A stretch of 64,000 nucleotides of DNA, from the NCBI GenBank assembly GCA_018857735.1, contig JABMCL010002100.1, forward strand, positions 466,001 to 530,000. Reading direction: 5' to 3'. Position numbers and translations under genes: made by a program. This DNA comes from Alviniconcha marisindica (Eukaryota; Mollusca; Gastropoda; Provannidae). Positions within the stretch are counted from its first letter, which is position 1. Every line of letters begins with the position of its first letter. The notes below the pieces were generated by a model. That model was given only the letters and a program-made list of their open reading frames with translations, made no database searches and had not been told where the DNA came from. Below, in pieces: positions 38,148-51,300 of this stretch.

Positions 38148-38910
38148 GGAGACAGAGGGGGCTGCAGACAAAAAGGTAGGGGGGAGAGGCTGGAGACAGG
38201 GGAGGGGCTGCAGACAGGGAGAGGAGGGGGCTGGAGACAGGGAGAGGAGGTGACTAAGAAACAGGGGGAAGAGGGAGAGGCTGGAGACAAAAGGGAAGAG
38301 GAGAGGCTGAGGGAGACAAAAAGGTAGAAGAGGGGCTGGAGACAAAAGGGGACGGGGGGAGAGGCTGGAGACAGGGAGAGGAGAGGCTGGAGACAGGGAC
38401 AGGAGTGACTGGAGACAGGGAGAGGAGAGGCTGGAGACAGGGAGAGGAGTGACTGGAGACAGGGAGAAGAGAGGCTGGAGACAGGGAGAGGAGTGGCTGG
38501 AGACAGCTAGAGAGACTGGAGACAGGTAGAGGAGGGGCTGCAGACAGGTAGAGGAAGGGCTGGGGGCGAGGAGAGGCTGGAGACAGGTAGAGGAGCGGCT
38601 GGAGACAGGTAGAAGAGAGGCTGGAGACTGGAGACAGGGAGAGGAGTGACTGGAGACAGGCAGAGGAGAGGCTGGAGACAGGGAGACTCAGAGGAGTGGC
38701 TGGAGACAGGGAGAGGAGAGGCTGGAGACAGGGAGAGGAGAGGCTGGAGACAGGGAGAGGAGAGGCTGAAGACAGGTAGAAGAGGGGCTGGAGACAGGGC
38801 GAGGAGAGGCTGGAGACAGGGAGAGGAGAGGCTGGAGACAGGGAGAGGAGGCTGGAGACAGGTAGAAGAGGGGCTGGAGACAGGGAGAGGAGCGGCTGGA
38901 GACAGGTAAA
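37080..38910. repeat. 23-24-bp minisatellite
   Basis: About 75 copies of AGGCTGGAGACAGGGAGAGG. Regular at 37080-37370 and 38345-38900. Much indel-like damage at 37370-38340, with an A run then a G run at 38088-38146. The long minus-strand frames (up to 347 residues, Ser/Pro/Leu-rich) are repeat artefacts. Confidence 0.92.
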
Positions 38911-39008
38911 CGGCGGAAGGTGTCGGTGTCGGTGTGTAATTGGGTGTGGGCGTGTCTAGGAGTCTGCGCGCGTGCGTCTGTGTCACTGGTGTGTCTGCAA
39001 GTGCGCGC

Positions 39009-39010
39009 GC

Positions 39011-39098
<88 letters not shown>

Positions 39099-39105
39099 GC
39101 GAGTG
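39009..39105. repeat. (GT)n and (GTCT)n
   Basis: GT to about 39062, then nine GTCT units. Confidence 0.95.
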
Positions 39106-39388
39106 CGCGCTCGTGTGAATGTGTTTGTGTAATATCCTGCTGTGTATCACAAAGCAAAAAAACATCAAAACAAAAAACATCCTTTGACTATTTTTGTTTA
39201 GCCTTGGAAGCGGAGCTGGTCTTCTGATGGTGGATGGTAGAATGCGCACGCGCGTTATATCCCAAGCACCCCATGCCACTTAATATATAATATACTTGTA
39301 ACGATAAAAACTGTACGGTTTGAGGGGCACAGCCACTGATAATTTTATTTCCAAACATCTTCGTTACCCATACACGCGCCGCGCAACA

Positions 39389-39532
<144 letters not shown>

Positions 39533-40350
39533 CAGCACAAAGCGAAGGCCAAAGCAAAGGAGCGGGATAAGCACCAACTTAAAGGCTCCAAATACCACTC
39601 CACAGAACAGGAAATAAAATCTCAGAAGCCGCAGCGCGAACCACGGGCCGCCAGCTAACAGCGCGGCGTGGCCGTAAACTAAAAGCTCGCTCGGCTTATC
39701 GTGTGTAGCGCCTGGTCCTGAGAACTGCACATCTCGACGAGCCTGGAACCACATGCCCAGGAAGCGGCCCTTTCATTTAGAAAGATTCCTCTGCCGCCTC
39801 AAAGGTCAGACAGGTACCGACTACAGGTGTTCTGAATTCAACTTGGATCAACTCAAATCCTGCCTCTGGCCACGCCAGGAGGCTCCGAAAGACACACACA
39901 GCCGAGTCGTTGTTGTCCTTGTAGTTCGCTGCCAAGCCCAACCCCTGTCTCGATGATCATGGGCTAAACTGAGGGGGGGAGGGGGTGTGGGGGGAGCACA
40001 GGGGAATGGTACGGAGAAATACAGAAAAGGAAGCCGGGAGAGAAAGTGAGGGGGGGGGGGGGGGGGGGGGTAGAACTAGAACTGTGTAGAAGGGAGAGAC
40101 GGGAAGAGAGGGCAACATACAGACACGCAGGCAGAAGGGCGTTCTACATTAGAGGGAGGAAAATCAATAAGGGGGTCGTGGGTCTGTGGGGGGTGAGGAA
40201 ATAGGATGGGGGAGAAAAAGATAGCCACTCCTCCCCCCCCCCCCCCCCCATACACACACACACACAAGAGGCAGAAAGGGCATTACAATGGCATTACAAC
40301 TGAGACTGACAGACAGACACAGAGAACAGGATGGGGAAGCAAAACACACG

Positions 40351-40387
<37 letters not shown>

Positions 40388-40699
40388 CACACAACACACA
40401 CACACACAGATGGAGCTTAACAGGAGATTAGTACAAAACTCACATCACGGGCAATTCAAATTTCAAGGCAGCAGTCACTGCATGACCATCCTTTTTCCAT
40501 GCCCCTCATACTACCGTATAGATGTCAAACGCAACAGTCGCAGTGACCAACCGAGCCCACGATGAGCTCACCAGCAACTGAATGCTGTTAGTGTTACCTG
40601 TACTACAGGCGATGAGATAACTAACAGCATTGTTCATTTCCGCTCCACTCCCGTCAAACCCTGGGGGCTAGTGTCAGAGGTCCTCCGGCGCGGCTTCGT

Positions 40700-41519
40700 T
40701 TAACCCTTTCCCTGCCAGAATTTTGTACTGCCGGTTCTAGTTCCTCCCAAGAATGGTCTCAAAGGGAGTCTTAGAAAGCCCAGAAACATTATCCTCAAGA
40801 CATCTCTTCCATACATGTACACAGAATAATGGAACTCGAGCAGGATTGGTTAGTTGAGTGTTGCTTTACGTCCACAGAAACCGTAGGCTTATTAGGAACG
40901 GGAGCCCAGGACGGCCACCTCGACTTTCACACAGCTCCTGAGCTCTGAGCAGGATATAAGAATGGAATGGAATCACTTTGCTTAACGTCCACAGAGGCGA
41001 GATGGCCTATTAGGGACGGGGACAGGGGGGGAGGGGGGGGGAGAAAGAGAGAGACAAGAGTTAACGCTCGAAAGCTGGCGCCAACCCGGAAGACAAAGAA
41101 TGCCGTGGACCGCCGCCAGAACAACAAAAATGTCAAGGCAGTGTCCGCTCGCCATTGCGCAGCAACTAGTGTACTACGCAATTGCTGTCTCAACTGCTGT
41201 GCGAAACAGTCACAAAGACAATGCCCGTAGCTCCGCTGTTGAGAAACAACTAATGCAAAAGAAGTCCAACTTTCAAGCCCAACTCCACCTCCCTACTCTT
41301 GACATCTTCTGGGCTAACTTGAAAGTCCAGCACCACCTCCCTCCTCTTGATCTCGCCTGGACCCGCAAAAGCGTCTAACTTCTTCGTGAGAGTCCAGCTC
41401 ACCTCCCTCCTCTTGATCTCGCCTGGACTCTGTCTGAGCAGGGTCTCATACGACGTCACATTATATGGGAAAGGTTCTGCCAATGACGTCATACGTCCTC
41501 AGTGCAGGGAAAGGGTTAA
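40700..41519. mobile_element. piggyBac-like non-autonomous element with TTAA ends
   Basis: Left end TTAA-CCCTTTCCCTGCC at 40700 and right end GCAGGGAAAGGG-TTAA at 41516-41519 form inverted termini of about 12-13 bases flanked by TTAA, the target site and TIR style of piggyBac transposons. The 812-bp inside codes no transposase. It holds two copies of a SINE-tail-like motif (40852-40951 and 40972-41026) and a three-copy direct repeat around 41270-41430 rich in CACCTCCCTCCTCTTGATCT. It is best read as a MITE or a deletion derivative with later insertions. Confidence 0.6.
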
Positions 41520-41754
41520 CAATGAAAAGTCAATCTTTGGGGGACAAACAAGCAGACAAATAACACTCTTACAGGTTACACTAGTCAACCGTATACACCG
41601 AAGGCTGGAGCATCCGGCATAATTATGCACTTTTAAACTCAAGAAGGAAGGAATGTTGGGCCACAGAGGCCACATGCGGTATATTACTTATTAGGGACGG
41701 GGGAGATGGAGGGATCGGGTATCTATAAATAGCTCAACCGCGGCGCTCCGACCC

Positions 41755-42022
41755 TACTCGTCCCTAATAAGCCGTACGGTTTCTGTGGACGTTAAGCACC
41801 ATGTTTACTAATTTTCTCCGACCCACTATGGACACTATCTTGTGACTTTGTCCCTCACAATTAATGAAACATTAAAATGGCTCTCATCGCTGCCCATCTT
41901 AATGCAAGAGTCATTCTGGTGGTGACAGTGTAGCAGTAGGCATAATCTCCCTCGTCCCTCACCTCCATTCACCCGTCCCTAATAAGCCTTATGGTTTCTG
42001 TGGGCATTAAGCACCATGTTTA
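41755..42022 (+). mobile_element. 5'-truncated SINE copies (body and tail)
   Basis: Two adjacent fragments. At 41757-41812 there is a tail (CCCTAATAAGCCGTACGGTT then TTAAGCACCATGTTTAC). At 41819-42022 there is body plus tail of the same family as 29901-30230, sharing TGTGACTTTGTCCCTCAC and GGCTCTCATCGCTGCCC. They are followed by a poly-C tract at 42033-42052. Confidence 0.6.
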
Positions 42023-42212
42023 CTCACTTGCTCCCCCCCCCCCCCCCCCCCCAATTTTTTTTATAGTAATGACAGATTAATGGTTACCACCAGAACAATA
42101 GATGTTCAGGTGGTGGGGACCTCGCCAATGCGAAGCAATGTAGGCCTATGTGTACTGCTCTTTCAGCGGTTGTGTGGAACAAAGTCACTTAGACAGTCAG
42201 GGTGCTCCTTCT

Positions 42213-42303
42213 TCTTCAGTGCCGCTTTACATCCACAGAGCCCATTACGGACTATTAGGGCCGTTCACCCCCACTCTCACGCAACCCCTGAGCTCTGAGG
42301 ACG
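42213..42303 (-). repeat. SINE-tail-like motif copy
   Basis: GCTTTACATCCACAGAGCCC, then CTATTAGGG, then CCTGAGCTCTGAGGACGC. Same layout as 40852-40951 and 61342-61434 and diverged from them. Confidence 0.45.
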
Positions 42304-42899
42304 CTCCTCGCTTTTAGCCAGAACTCACGCTCCGAACTGCACAGACCCGAGGCTCTTGAATATTCAGTGTATTGTTTTCGAAAGCAGGACGCGCACGTGC
42401 TTCATTTACGTTGCAATGGCACTAGGCCAGCCACGGAGTTGTCTAAGGAGGTGCGTTTGCACGCACGCGCTGATCGGCTAAAGCTCATCTGTCAGTCTGG
42501 GGGTGGCGAGAGGTCACCTTCCACTTCCCACAGTTCACGTAACACAGACGTTCACGTCAGTGCTTCACCGACTGAAAGCGTGAATGCATGCAAACTGTTC
42601 CTGATGACCTCAAAACGCCACGCCTCATTAGTGAAGAATATTTTGGGTAAATAAAAGCAACAGCAACACCCCACTGTGGTTAAAAAAATGTTTCTTAAAC
42701 CTTTCTCAATGAACTGAGACTGAAGAATGCTGAGCGTCATAAATACATACGCAGTGTAGAACAGTTTGACATTAATTTGATTAAAGCAACACAATCCTAC
42801 TGTGTTCTGTTTAACGGGTGCCGACAGTAACAACATCATCTGTTAAATACGCCGGAAGATCAGAAGACCCCGCAGAAGTATCGATTCTCAAACCCAGCG

Positions 42900-43950
42900 C
42901 TGGAAACCTTCCTGCATTGAAATGACTACGTTGCAGTGCGTCGCCGTCAAATTGGAACGGTCACCGGTTCTATAAAACTACAATATATTCGCGCCTCCCG
43001 TCAGGATAAGCAAGGAGCGTGGTGCAAAAGGAGACATTCGGGTTCACAACGAGTCCGGTTCTGACAGTTCCGGGGGAAAGATACTGCCATATTGTGGCCA
43101 GGACAAAAAGTAACCATTACGACGCCAGCAGAAACACGACCCAAGGAATCGAATGCGCCTCTCTTAGCGGCCGACATGAATCAACAAGCCTTGTCAAGAT
43201 AATGGCTCTCGATGGGTGCGTCTCCGGCGAGTCTCCGCCGATGTAAACTGGTCAGCGTGTAGAGCTAGAAGGTCTATCTCCTCTCCCCGGAGGCAGCTAC
43301 TAATCCCGCACAAGAGCGGTAATGAGTCTGGGCTGATGATCCATTAGCCTTGTCCTGAACCTTGGCCTGTCTCCTCGTCTGTCACAACTGGTGCTGGTCT
43401 CTCTCGCTGCCGCGTACAGGTGCCGTTGTTACAGCGTTCAAATAAAGCGTAGCGCTTTAGAAAGTTCTATAAATTATGTGCTGGGCTTCAGGGGTTCAGC
43501 GTCCGCTCTACCGCCCTTCACGACCCCCCTCTCTCTCTCTCCCCCCACACATACTCACCCCCACACAATCAGATGTTGCCAGAGAAGAGAACTGTATTCC
43601 CAGCCACTCTAAGCCAATAATGACGGGCCCAGAGGACTGTCTGCTGGGGAGGAAGACGCCGATATAAGGTGGCTAACGATGTGCACGATGACCAGCAAGC
43701 GCCGGCCTCCTAGTCGTAAGCACAACATGTATAGCAGACTGCCCCAAGTGGCACTCCCATAGAGCCTTTTATCTCTGAAGGCACTTGCCGTCCAACTAGT
43801 CAAGCTCTTTTCCCTCGCCTCTCTCTCCTTGTGCCATACGTTTAGGGACTGCAACTCACCTCTCCATCCTCCACGTACCCTTTTCGGTCCTTCTCCATCT
43901 GAATCCCCACATCTACACAAACTGTTTGATACCCTACACGAACTGTTTGC
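42900..43950. other. Non-repetitive intron 2 stretch
   Basis: CpG-containing and free of simple repeats until 43957. No coding similarity or splice-supported exon seen. Could hold regulatory sequence, but nothing specific supports that. Confidence 0.4.
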
Positions 43951-43951
43951 T

Positions 43952-43956
<5 letters not shown>

Positions 43957-44028
<72 letters not shown>
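43957..44028. repeat. (CA)n microsatellite
   Basis: About 70 bases of pure CA. Confidence 0.95.
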
Positions 44029-44031
<3 letters not shown>

Positions 44032-44099
44032 ACATGTTAAGGCTCTCTTCTATCTACTACTGGCCCATCGGCGGTTTATTAACATAAATCACACACCAG

Positions 44100-44925
44100 C
44101 CAACGTTTAATTAACACGTGGCAAAATATTTATTTAAAAAATTTAATATATGTAATCATGTATATATCATTTTGTGCCGGGTTGGTTCTGCAAAGCTGCC
44201 CCATTACTGACTTTCTGAACTTGGTGCCTGTGTTCCACCTTCAAAGCACAGTCCGGCTGGCATCGTCCACAACAGAGGCTTCATTAGTACTGCCCCACTC
44301 CCTTTGGTCTTCAACCGATCTCGGGGCTTTTCTTTGTCTGGCCCAATTAAAAGCTCCTAGGAGGAAAGCACTTCAAAAACCTCGCTCCCTGCTTGCAATG
44401 CCTATCTTCCAGACAAGACTCATTCCTGTAGCAGAGCTCACACATACTGCACACGCTCACACGGAACGCCTGTTCAGAGGGAAAAAAAGGGGGGGCGAGT
44501 TTCTCATTGCACTTCAGGGCCTAGCGAGCACTCGAAGCTGGTCAGACTCTAGAGTCAGACCTCTCCCGCCAGTCAGCGAACCCGGGCAAAGTCTTTGAAG
44601 AACGCCACCGCCAGCGAACCTCAAAGGAGGCTGCTACAGTTGCGCCCTGAAGCCAGAGAGGGCTGCAGAAGGAATAGCTGGGTCAGACCGAGCCCCTTCA
44701 TCTTGAAAATTGCGCGTGTTCGATATTTCCAGGCTTCTTCTGGGCCCCCATAGACCCCCAACACCAATCTAATCAAACGCAAAGAAATGCCAAGGCCTCC
44801 GAGGGGAATGATCACATGGGAGAATTAAGATAAGCGGATCCCCCCACCCCTCTCTGCCCCCCTTCCCCTCCAGTCCCGTTGTAATATTCTGTCGCTGATA
44901 TGCTTGATGCTAATCTTAGTTTTAT
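44100..44925. other. Non-repetitive intron 2 stretch
   Basis: No recognised gene, repeat family or splice-supported exon. Confidence 0.4.
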
Positions 44926-44927
44926 AT

Positions 44928-44928
<1 letters not shown>

Positions 44929-44991
<63 letters not shown>
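44929..44991. repeat. (TA)n microsatellite
   Basis: About 60 bases of pure TA, the only long TA tract in the window. Confidence 0.95.
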
Positions 44992-44993
<2 letters not shown>

Positions 44994-45140
44994 TGGAACT
45001 GAACAAAATTCAGACGGGTCGGCAAAGTGCTGACTTGTATGCATGCACACTTATGACAGTAACTTGTACCCATTTGCATTGTTCCCTGGGCGGTTAAAAG
45101 TACCAACAAGTGAGTACTGTACAGCAGCATGCCAACATGG

Positions 45141-45560
45141 GAGCGGGGGCAGCTCAGTGGTTTGAGCGCCAGACTCGTAATACGAAAGGTCGCGGGTTCG
45201 AGTCCCGGCAGGCGGCGGGAAAATATTCTTCTCCGTGGTCAACTTTCTGTGCTGACTTTTATTTCGATATCCATTTCACCTCTGTGTTACTGCAGCAGCA
45301 TGTTAAAGATCCAGGTCATTCTGCCAAAAGTGCGGGTGTAAGCTTACTAACACAATGTACCCTACGTACATGTGGCTTTGCATGAAGTGACACTGTAAAC
45401 TGGTGCAAGTTTTATGGTGTATGCAGAACGTGCGCCGAGACGGCAGCAGCTTCACGAGGCAACAGCCATGCAACAACCAAACAGCGCTATCACTTTAAAA
45501 AAAATCAATACACCACATGGATGGATATTTAAAAATGCGCTATAAAAGGCCATAGTCACT
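45141..45560 (+). mobile_element. tRNA-Thr-like SINE
   Basis: The head has box A (CAGCTCAGTGGTTTGAG), an anticodon loop like CTCGTAA (CGT, Thr) and a clean box B (GGGTTCGAGTCCCGG). The anticodon stem does not pair and no 3' acceptor strand closes, so it is a SINE head and not a tRNA gene. The body runs to GGATATTTAAAAATGCGCTATAAAA near 45530-45552. Confidence 0.65.
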
Positions 45561-46479
45561 CATTCTGAACCACACACAAGAGTGCAGAGAGTCTGCTCGA
45601 GACGACTGATACTATATATAATGATAATCGAACTTCCCAACAGCATAAATTAACCCCCCCCCCCCCCCCCCCCCTTTTTTTTTTTTTTTTTAGGTTGAAG
45701 AGTAGAAGAAAAATGCGAAAAAACGCAAAATAATCACTGTTGAGGTATTATATTTAGATCTGGAAGACCTACTTTAACTCATTTTGTGGAAGTACCAAGA
45801 TACTAGAATTCATAAAAATCACTTGGTTTTTATAGACTATGCGCTGCCCTTACATTATCACGACTCAAAAACAATTGTGCCAGCAAAAATACAGACATGA
45901 CTAAAGATGTCCAGACAGTTCCTATCTCATTCACCCCAGGGTTCTCTGTGTGAGGTCTCAGAAGGAATCCAGTCGTGAACAGTGAGGTATTGTATGTGCT
46001 CAAAGGGCCTGCAGGATTGCATTATCGACAAGAAATCAATTTATCACAGGACACACACACACACGCACTGTGAACAATTGCAGCCAATCTTTCGCTTCAG
46101 GGAATGATTCAATTTTGTTTTCTTTGTGTCACAAATGAAATCACTGGCACATTTCACATAACTCTTTCAAAAAATCATTTTAATGGTCCTCTGTAATATA
46201 AGGGCAGGAGCCACTGAATGCCTGGCATTTTGAAGTGAATAGATGTTTATGTGACTGAGCTGAACTAATAGGAATTTTTTTCCCTTTATAAAAATTTCTG
46301 TTTTATCTTCTTTTCTCTTTCTCTTTTTTCTTGTATCATGGCAGCACTTGTGGGTGTCCTTCATAAACAATATACTGGTGCATTATATTTATAACATTAA
46401 AAAGGAAATTTATAAAGGCCGTGTCTAAAAGCACAATAAACACAGAACTTATTGAATAATGTTACTTGTGGGATAGTGG

Positions 46480-46585
46480 ATATTTAAAAACACGCTATAA
46501 AAAACTAGTCACTCATGCAGAATTACATGTGAGCATTGTGAGTCTGCTCAAGGGTGGAGAATATCGCCATATAAAAGCAATTAAC
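46480..46585 (+). repeat. Second copy of the 45.5 kb SINE tail
   Basis: GGATATTTAAAAACACGCTA followed by AGTCACTCATGCAGAA and GAGTCTGCTCAAGG repeats the order seen at 45522-45610, with about a quarter of bases changed. Confidence 0.5.
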
Positions 46586-46975
46586 AACAACAACACAAAG
46601 CAGTGTGTAACAACAGGTTTCCTGCTTCCAAGCATTTCTTTCCTTCTTTCTCTCTCTATATATTGGTCAACACAAAACACAGTGATATGGTGATGAAAAT
46701 GAACATCAAAGAATGTCCCGGTCATTTCAGTTTTGTGTTAACAGTACTGTACTATACATCATCAGAAATGATCTCTTCATGTGCTGCAAAGGTCCCTCTC
46801 AGTGTTCAGGCATTAAATGGACACAGTGAAACTGTTTCAAAGGCAACGCTGGAGACATTTCTATCCTGAACTGAAGTTGAGCATTAATCCGATTCTCAAA
46901 AAAGATGGTGTGGGTTTATGAGGAGCCCCATGGACCCCATGTCTGATTAGAAACACACACAAAATGAGTTTGACA

Positions 46976-47041
<66 letters not shown>
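46976..47041. repeat. (CA)n microsatellite
   Basis: About 65 bases of CA. Confidence 0.95.
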
Positions 47042-47042
<1 letters not shown>

Positions 47043-47559
47043 CATGCATGCACGCACACACTAACACACATTTGATGAAAATACAATAATGGCTGCACCC
47101 TAGCTCTCACCTTCTATAAATCCAAGCTTCCATTTCACCAAAGACCCTTCATTCACTAAGTAGGATAGTTGTGACTTTACCCATGATGGGATGCAAACAG
47201 CCTAGCCAGAGATGGATTACTCACAGGCAGACAGGCACTCTAGCAAGAAGAAAGCAGTTTCAACAACCATCTCCCTTGGTGAAACAACATTTTCCCCACA
47301 CCCTACAGGCGAGCAAAAAAAGACTTGCACCACAAGCATTTCCTCACTCAAACTCTGATCATGAATATGAATTAAGAACACTGGCGACAACAGCGATACT
47401 CAGTAAATCACAATTCTTTGTTGATGCTGCTGTGGGTACAGCTCTTTTTACTTCCTCTCATTTCCATCTGAAATACTGGCATCCAGTGAAGATGTGTTCC
47501 AAACTTGAAGACTAAGCAGTGAGCGCTTTGTTTTGTTCGCTTGTAAACACTAGTTACAT

Positions 47560-47861
47560 GTTTGTGAGTGGACCCACCATCAATAACTTTCAAGTGTGCA
47601 TCATCAATATGTTGTGCCATTCAAGTATGTGTCATCAGTATGTTGTGCCATAACAGTCTCACTCTCAGCCTGCCCAGTATAACTTGGGATGGGTGGGGGT
47701 CTATCACTGAATCATCAGTACATTGTACATTTTCAGCCTGTACAACTTTGATGGTGGGAGCCCTGCTGGACTGTACCATTAGCATGTTGTACTATATCAG
47801 CCTGCTCAACACTGGAGGGGGTGCATCCTGAGTCATCAGTTTGCAGTTATTTAACAATCTC

Positions 47862-47916
<55 letters not shown>

Positions 47917-48620
47917 CTGAGGAGGGGAGGGGTGGGGGGGTGGGGGGTGGGGGCTGCATACTGAATCATCAGTTTGTAGTTATTTAACAGGGATGGGGAG
48001 GGTGTGCAAACTGAATCATGGGTTTGTAGTTAACTTGGGGAGGGGGGGGGGGAGGAGCTGCATACTGAATCATCAGTTTTAGTTATTTACGGCAGCGGGG
48101 GGGGGGGGGGGGGGGGCTGCATACTGAATCATCAGTTTGTAGTTGTTTGACTGACTGTACCATCTGTATGTTGTACTGTATACATACATGTACAACAGTA
48201 TAACTATAAGCCTGCCCATCACGTCTGGGATGTGTATCACTGAACTATCAATAGGTTGTACAGCACACCTAATCTGTGGTGGGTATGGGGTTGGGAGGGG
48301 TGGGAGTGTCTCACTGTATTAATAGTAGGCTGCACTCTGACAGTCACAGCCTGTCCAGCACAGCTTCAGCGGGATGCTCACACACATCACTGAACCATCA
48401 GTACATGGTATTGTTCAGTCTCAGCCTGTACAACTTCGGGGGTTGGAGTGTATCACACTAATACTGATCAGTGTTGTACTATAACTGTCACAGCTTGTAC
48501 CACGTTGGAATTGGGGGGGCAGGCGGGGGGTACCACCACGTACTATTGATCAGTATGTTGTCCGTAACAGTATCGGCCTGCCCAGCACAACTTCGGGTGG
48601 GTGCGGGTGCAGTGATCTTC
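47560..48620. repeat. Degenerate 70-75-bp satellite
   Basis: Worn units with ATCAGTATGTTGTAC, AACAGTCTCAGCCTGCCCA and CAACTTGGGATGGG, broken by TG (47863-47915) and G-rich runs. Confidence 0.7.
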
Positions 48621-48626
48621 GATTCG

Positions 48627-49030
48627 TCAATAGGTTGCATTGTAAGTCTAAACCCGTGCAACTTCAGGGGATGGGGACTGGGTGGTTCTCAGTAACAGTC
48701 TCAGCCTGCCCAACACACAGGCACTTGACGCCGCCCGCCCCCCTTAAAAAAAGTGTTTAATTTATCAATAGGCTGCATTGTAAGTCTAAACCCGTGCAAC
48801 TTCAGGGGATGGGGACTGGGTGGTTCTCAGTAACAGTCTCAGCCTGCCCAACACACAGGCACTTGACGCCGCCCGCCCCCCTTAAAAAAAGTGTTTAATT
48901 TATCAATAGGTTGCATTGTAAGTCTAAACCCGTGCAACTTCAGGGGATGGGGACTGGGTGGTTCTCAGTAACAGTCTCAGCTTGCCCAACACACAGGCAC
49001 TTGACCCCCCCCCCCCACTTAAAAAAAGTG
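48627..49030. repeat. 138-bp tandem triplication
   Basis: Three almost identical copies starting at 48627, 48765 and 48903, with AAGTCTAAACCCGTGCAAC and GGCACTTGACGCCGCCCGCC. The last has a C run in place of the GCC part. The unit is two of the older 70-base units next to it. Confidence 0.88.
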
Positions 49031-51079
49031 TTGTTATTGTTTTTTTAATGTTGTTACACCTGGTACTTTCTCCACTAGTTGATCATGCAGAGGGAGCTAG
49101 AGAAGGGTGCCAGGTAAAACCACAACAGACAATTAAGCGGTGTCAAGTGGCTGTTGTTGCCGGGGCATTCCGACCGGATACACCGCCAGCAGAGCAGGTA
49201 AAGAGGTGATCCCCTGCTGAGCGAAGTCAGGGCTGCTAATTCCAAGGGACCTGGAGGGTGGGCGCTGGGGGGCGGCGGGCGGGGAGGGGAGAAGAGAAGG
49301 GGGTCCTGCGAGCGTATGCGCCAATTCCTAAGCCCTTGCAGGGCGGGGAGTCCAGTAAAGGGGGCGGGGGCGTGTGTGTGTGTGTGGGGGGGGGGGGGGG
49401 AGCTCACTGGCCGCTCTCCTCAACCGGTCCTATAACCGGACAGATGATAAAAGCGTCAGGCTACAGGTAGACAGCCAGCCAGGTGTAGGTATTCGTGTGT
49501 ATGGGCAGGTAAACACCCAACTAAGCAGTATCATATAAGCTCTATTGGTGAGTTTACTGCCATACATGACGCTGGTAGAGAAGTGGGGCTTGATTTGACC
49601 GAGTTTCCTACCTCAACTGTCATGCAGCTGTGAGAAGGGGTAAGAAATAGAAAGAGCAACATTTTTCTTGGTGAAACTTGGCTTTCTGGTAAACCTGGCA
49701 GGCTGATCCTGTCGTGTAGCGGGCTTTTGTGTGTGTGTGTCTGTGGGGGGTGGGGAAGGGGGGGGGGGGCTTTTGTGTGTGTGTGTGTGTGTTTAAAATA
49801 AATAAATTTATATACATTATCAAATTTAAAGTTTAAAATACTGCACACTTCCCGGATTTGGTAATCAACTGATCATTATTATCACAGTAACTGAATAAAT
49901 ACTGCTCTCAATACTTCAACGCACAACACTGTCTGTGCTGAAAGTGATATATATATATATATTATTTCAGAGAATCTTGGCTGCATGGATTTTATGGAAA
50001 GTCAAATTTACCATTTAGCAGCTGAAAAAATTCTGACATAAACGGCAATTATAGTATGTTTTTAAACAGAAGCTGACCAAAGATATTTCATTTACATGAT
50101 TCTATTTCTAACAGTTTTCCAAAGTTTTTCCCCCCTATGCATAGTATGACTGAGCAGCATAATTTCAAAGCAGCTGCTGCTTAATGGATGGTGGCTGCCT
50201 ACATCAAAGAAAAAGAAGACATCTACTTATACTAGTTACAATGCAAAGAAGTCTAAAAATGAAACAATCCCACTCACACTGTCACAGGTATGCACTTTCT
50301 CTGAATTTAAAAAAAAAAGGCAGTCATATCATAAATGTACTGACCACTCTCTCTCAGTCTCACACTTTCTCTCATCCTCCCACCTAACAAATTACAAGTA
50401 CTATGGAAATCAAAGCAAGTATTATAATATACTATTACACAATAACTCAGCTATGACCCTTGACTAGGACTTCGGATCATTTGAGATGCCTGCCAGGAAC
50501 AATCAGATACTGAGTCTGAGATGGCAAGTGCCCCTGTGTGGAAATAAAAGGGAAAGAGGAACTGGAAATGGAAGACTTAAAAAGCCTACTAGTAGTAGTA
50601 CAAGGAGCAGGATCTGCTCAGTCCAGAAATATTTTTTGATGGGTTGCACGAGAATATGAATGTTGATATCACAATCCACAGTAGATCAGTCTGTGTTAAA
50701 ATGGGTTCTGGAATGTAATTTCCTTCCTATCTCTTGCCCCGTAGGAGGCAAACACTTAAGATAATAAGAAGCAATGTTTCCTTCAGCTCTATGCTCCATA
50801 CCCTAGCAGATACACACCAAAACTAGTGTTGGGGTGGGTGGGTGGGTGGCAGGGTTCTGCCATCTGGCACTACAAGAAAAAAACAAATGCAGCAGCCTTT
50901 TTAAGAAGACATTGATAAACAGATCATTAGTTTTTTAACTTATTTGGCCAAAAGCTCACCATTCCAAAAGCATTAGTATACAATCATACTATGCATGGTG
51001 AACCCAACAACTCTAGCTGTACATAGCTCTTCGCTGACCAAGCCAAAGTTGACTGGTACCAGCCAGTCAGGTACCTCCA

Positions 51080-51300
51080 AGTTTGGAGGGGAAAAACTGT
51101 GAGACATGCATTAAACTCAAGAACAAGTACATTGAAGGAAAGACTGTTTTCCTGCTCTTTGAATCAAGCCAGAAGACACCCCCCTTCCCACCCCTCTCTC
51201 CCCAGCCTCTGCTACCCCTGCTTGGGTACAGCACTGGTACTCCTCCTCAGCCAGAGGTAGTGATAGTGCAGACGGGGAAAGAAGGCAGTTTATTTTGGGC
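51080..51300 (+). repeat. Interspersed repeat, copy 1 of a pair
   Basis: Shares with 53660-53860 ATGCATTAAACTCAAGA-like, GAATCAAGCCAGAAG, CTGC-TTGGG(T/C)ACAG and CTCAGC-AGA. No ORF. The sequence around it (51400-53100) has C and TA runs but no gene. Confidence 0.55.

Noticed and set aside
37302..39157. Long minus-strand open frames (up to 347 codons) in the 24-bp minisatellite
   Set aside because: Repeat unit with period near a multiple of three on a strand lacking stops. Pure Ser/Pro/Leu repetition, and another frame is also open.
39753..39956. 67-codon plus-strand frame with mixed composition
   Set aside because: No domain, no good splice sites and no conserved pattern, so not called.
45141..45219. 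Functional tRNA-Thr gene
   Set aside because: Boxes A and B are good, but the anticodon and acceptor stems do not pair and a SINE body follows.
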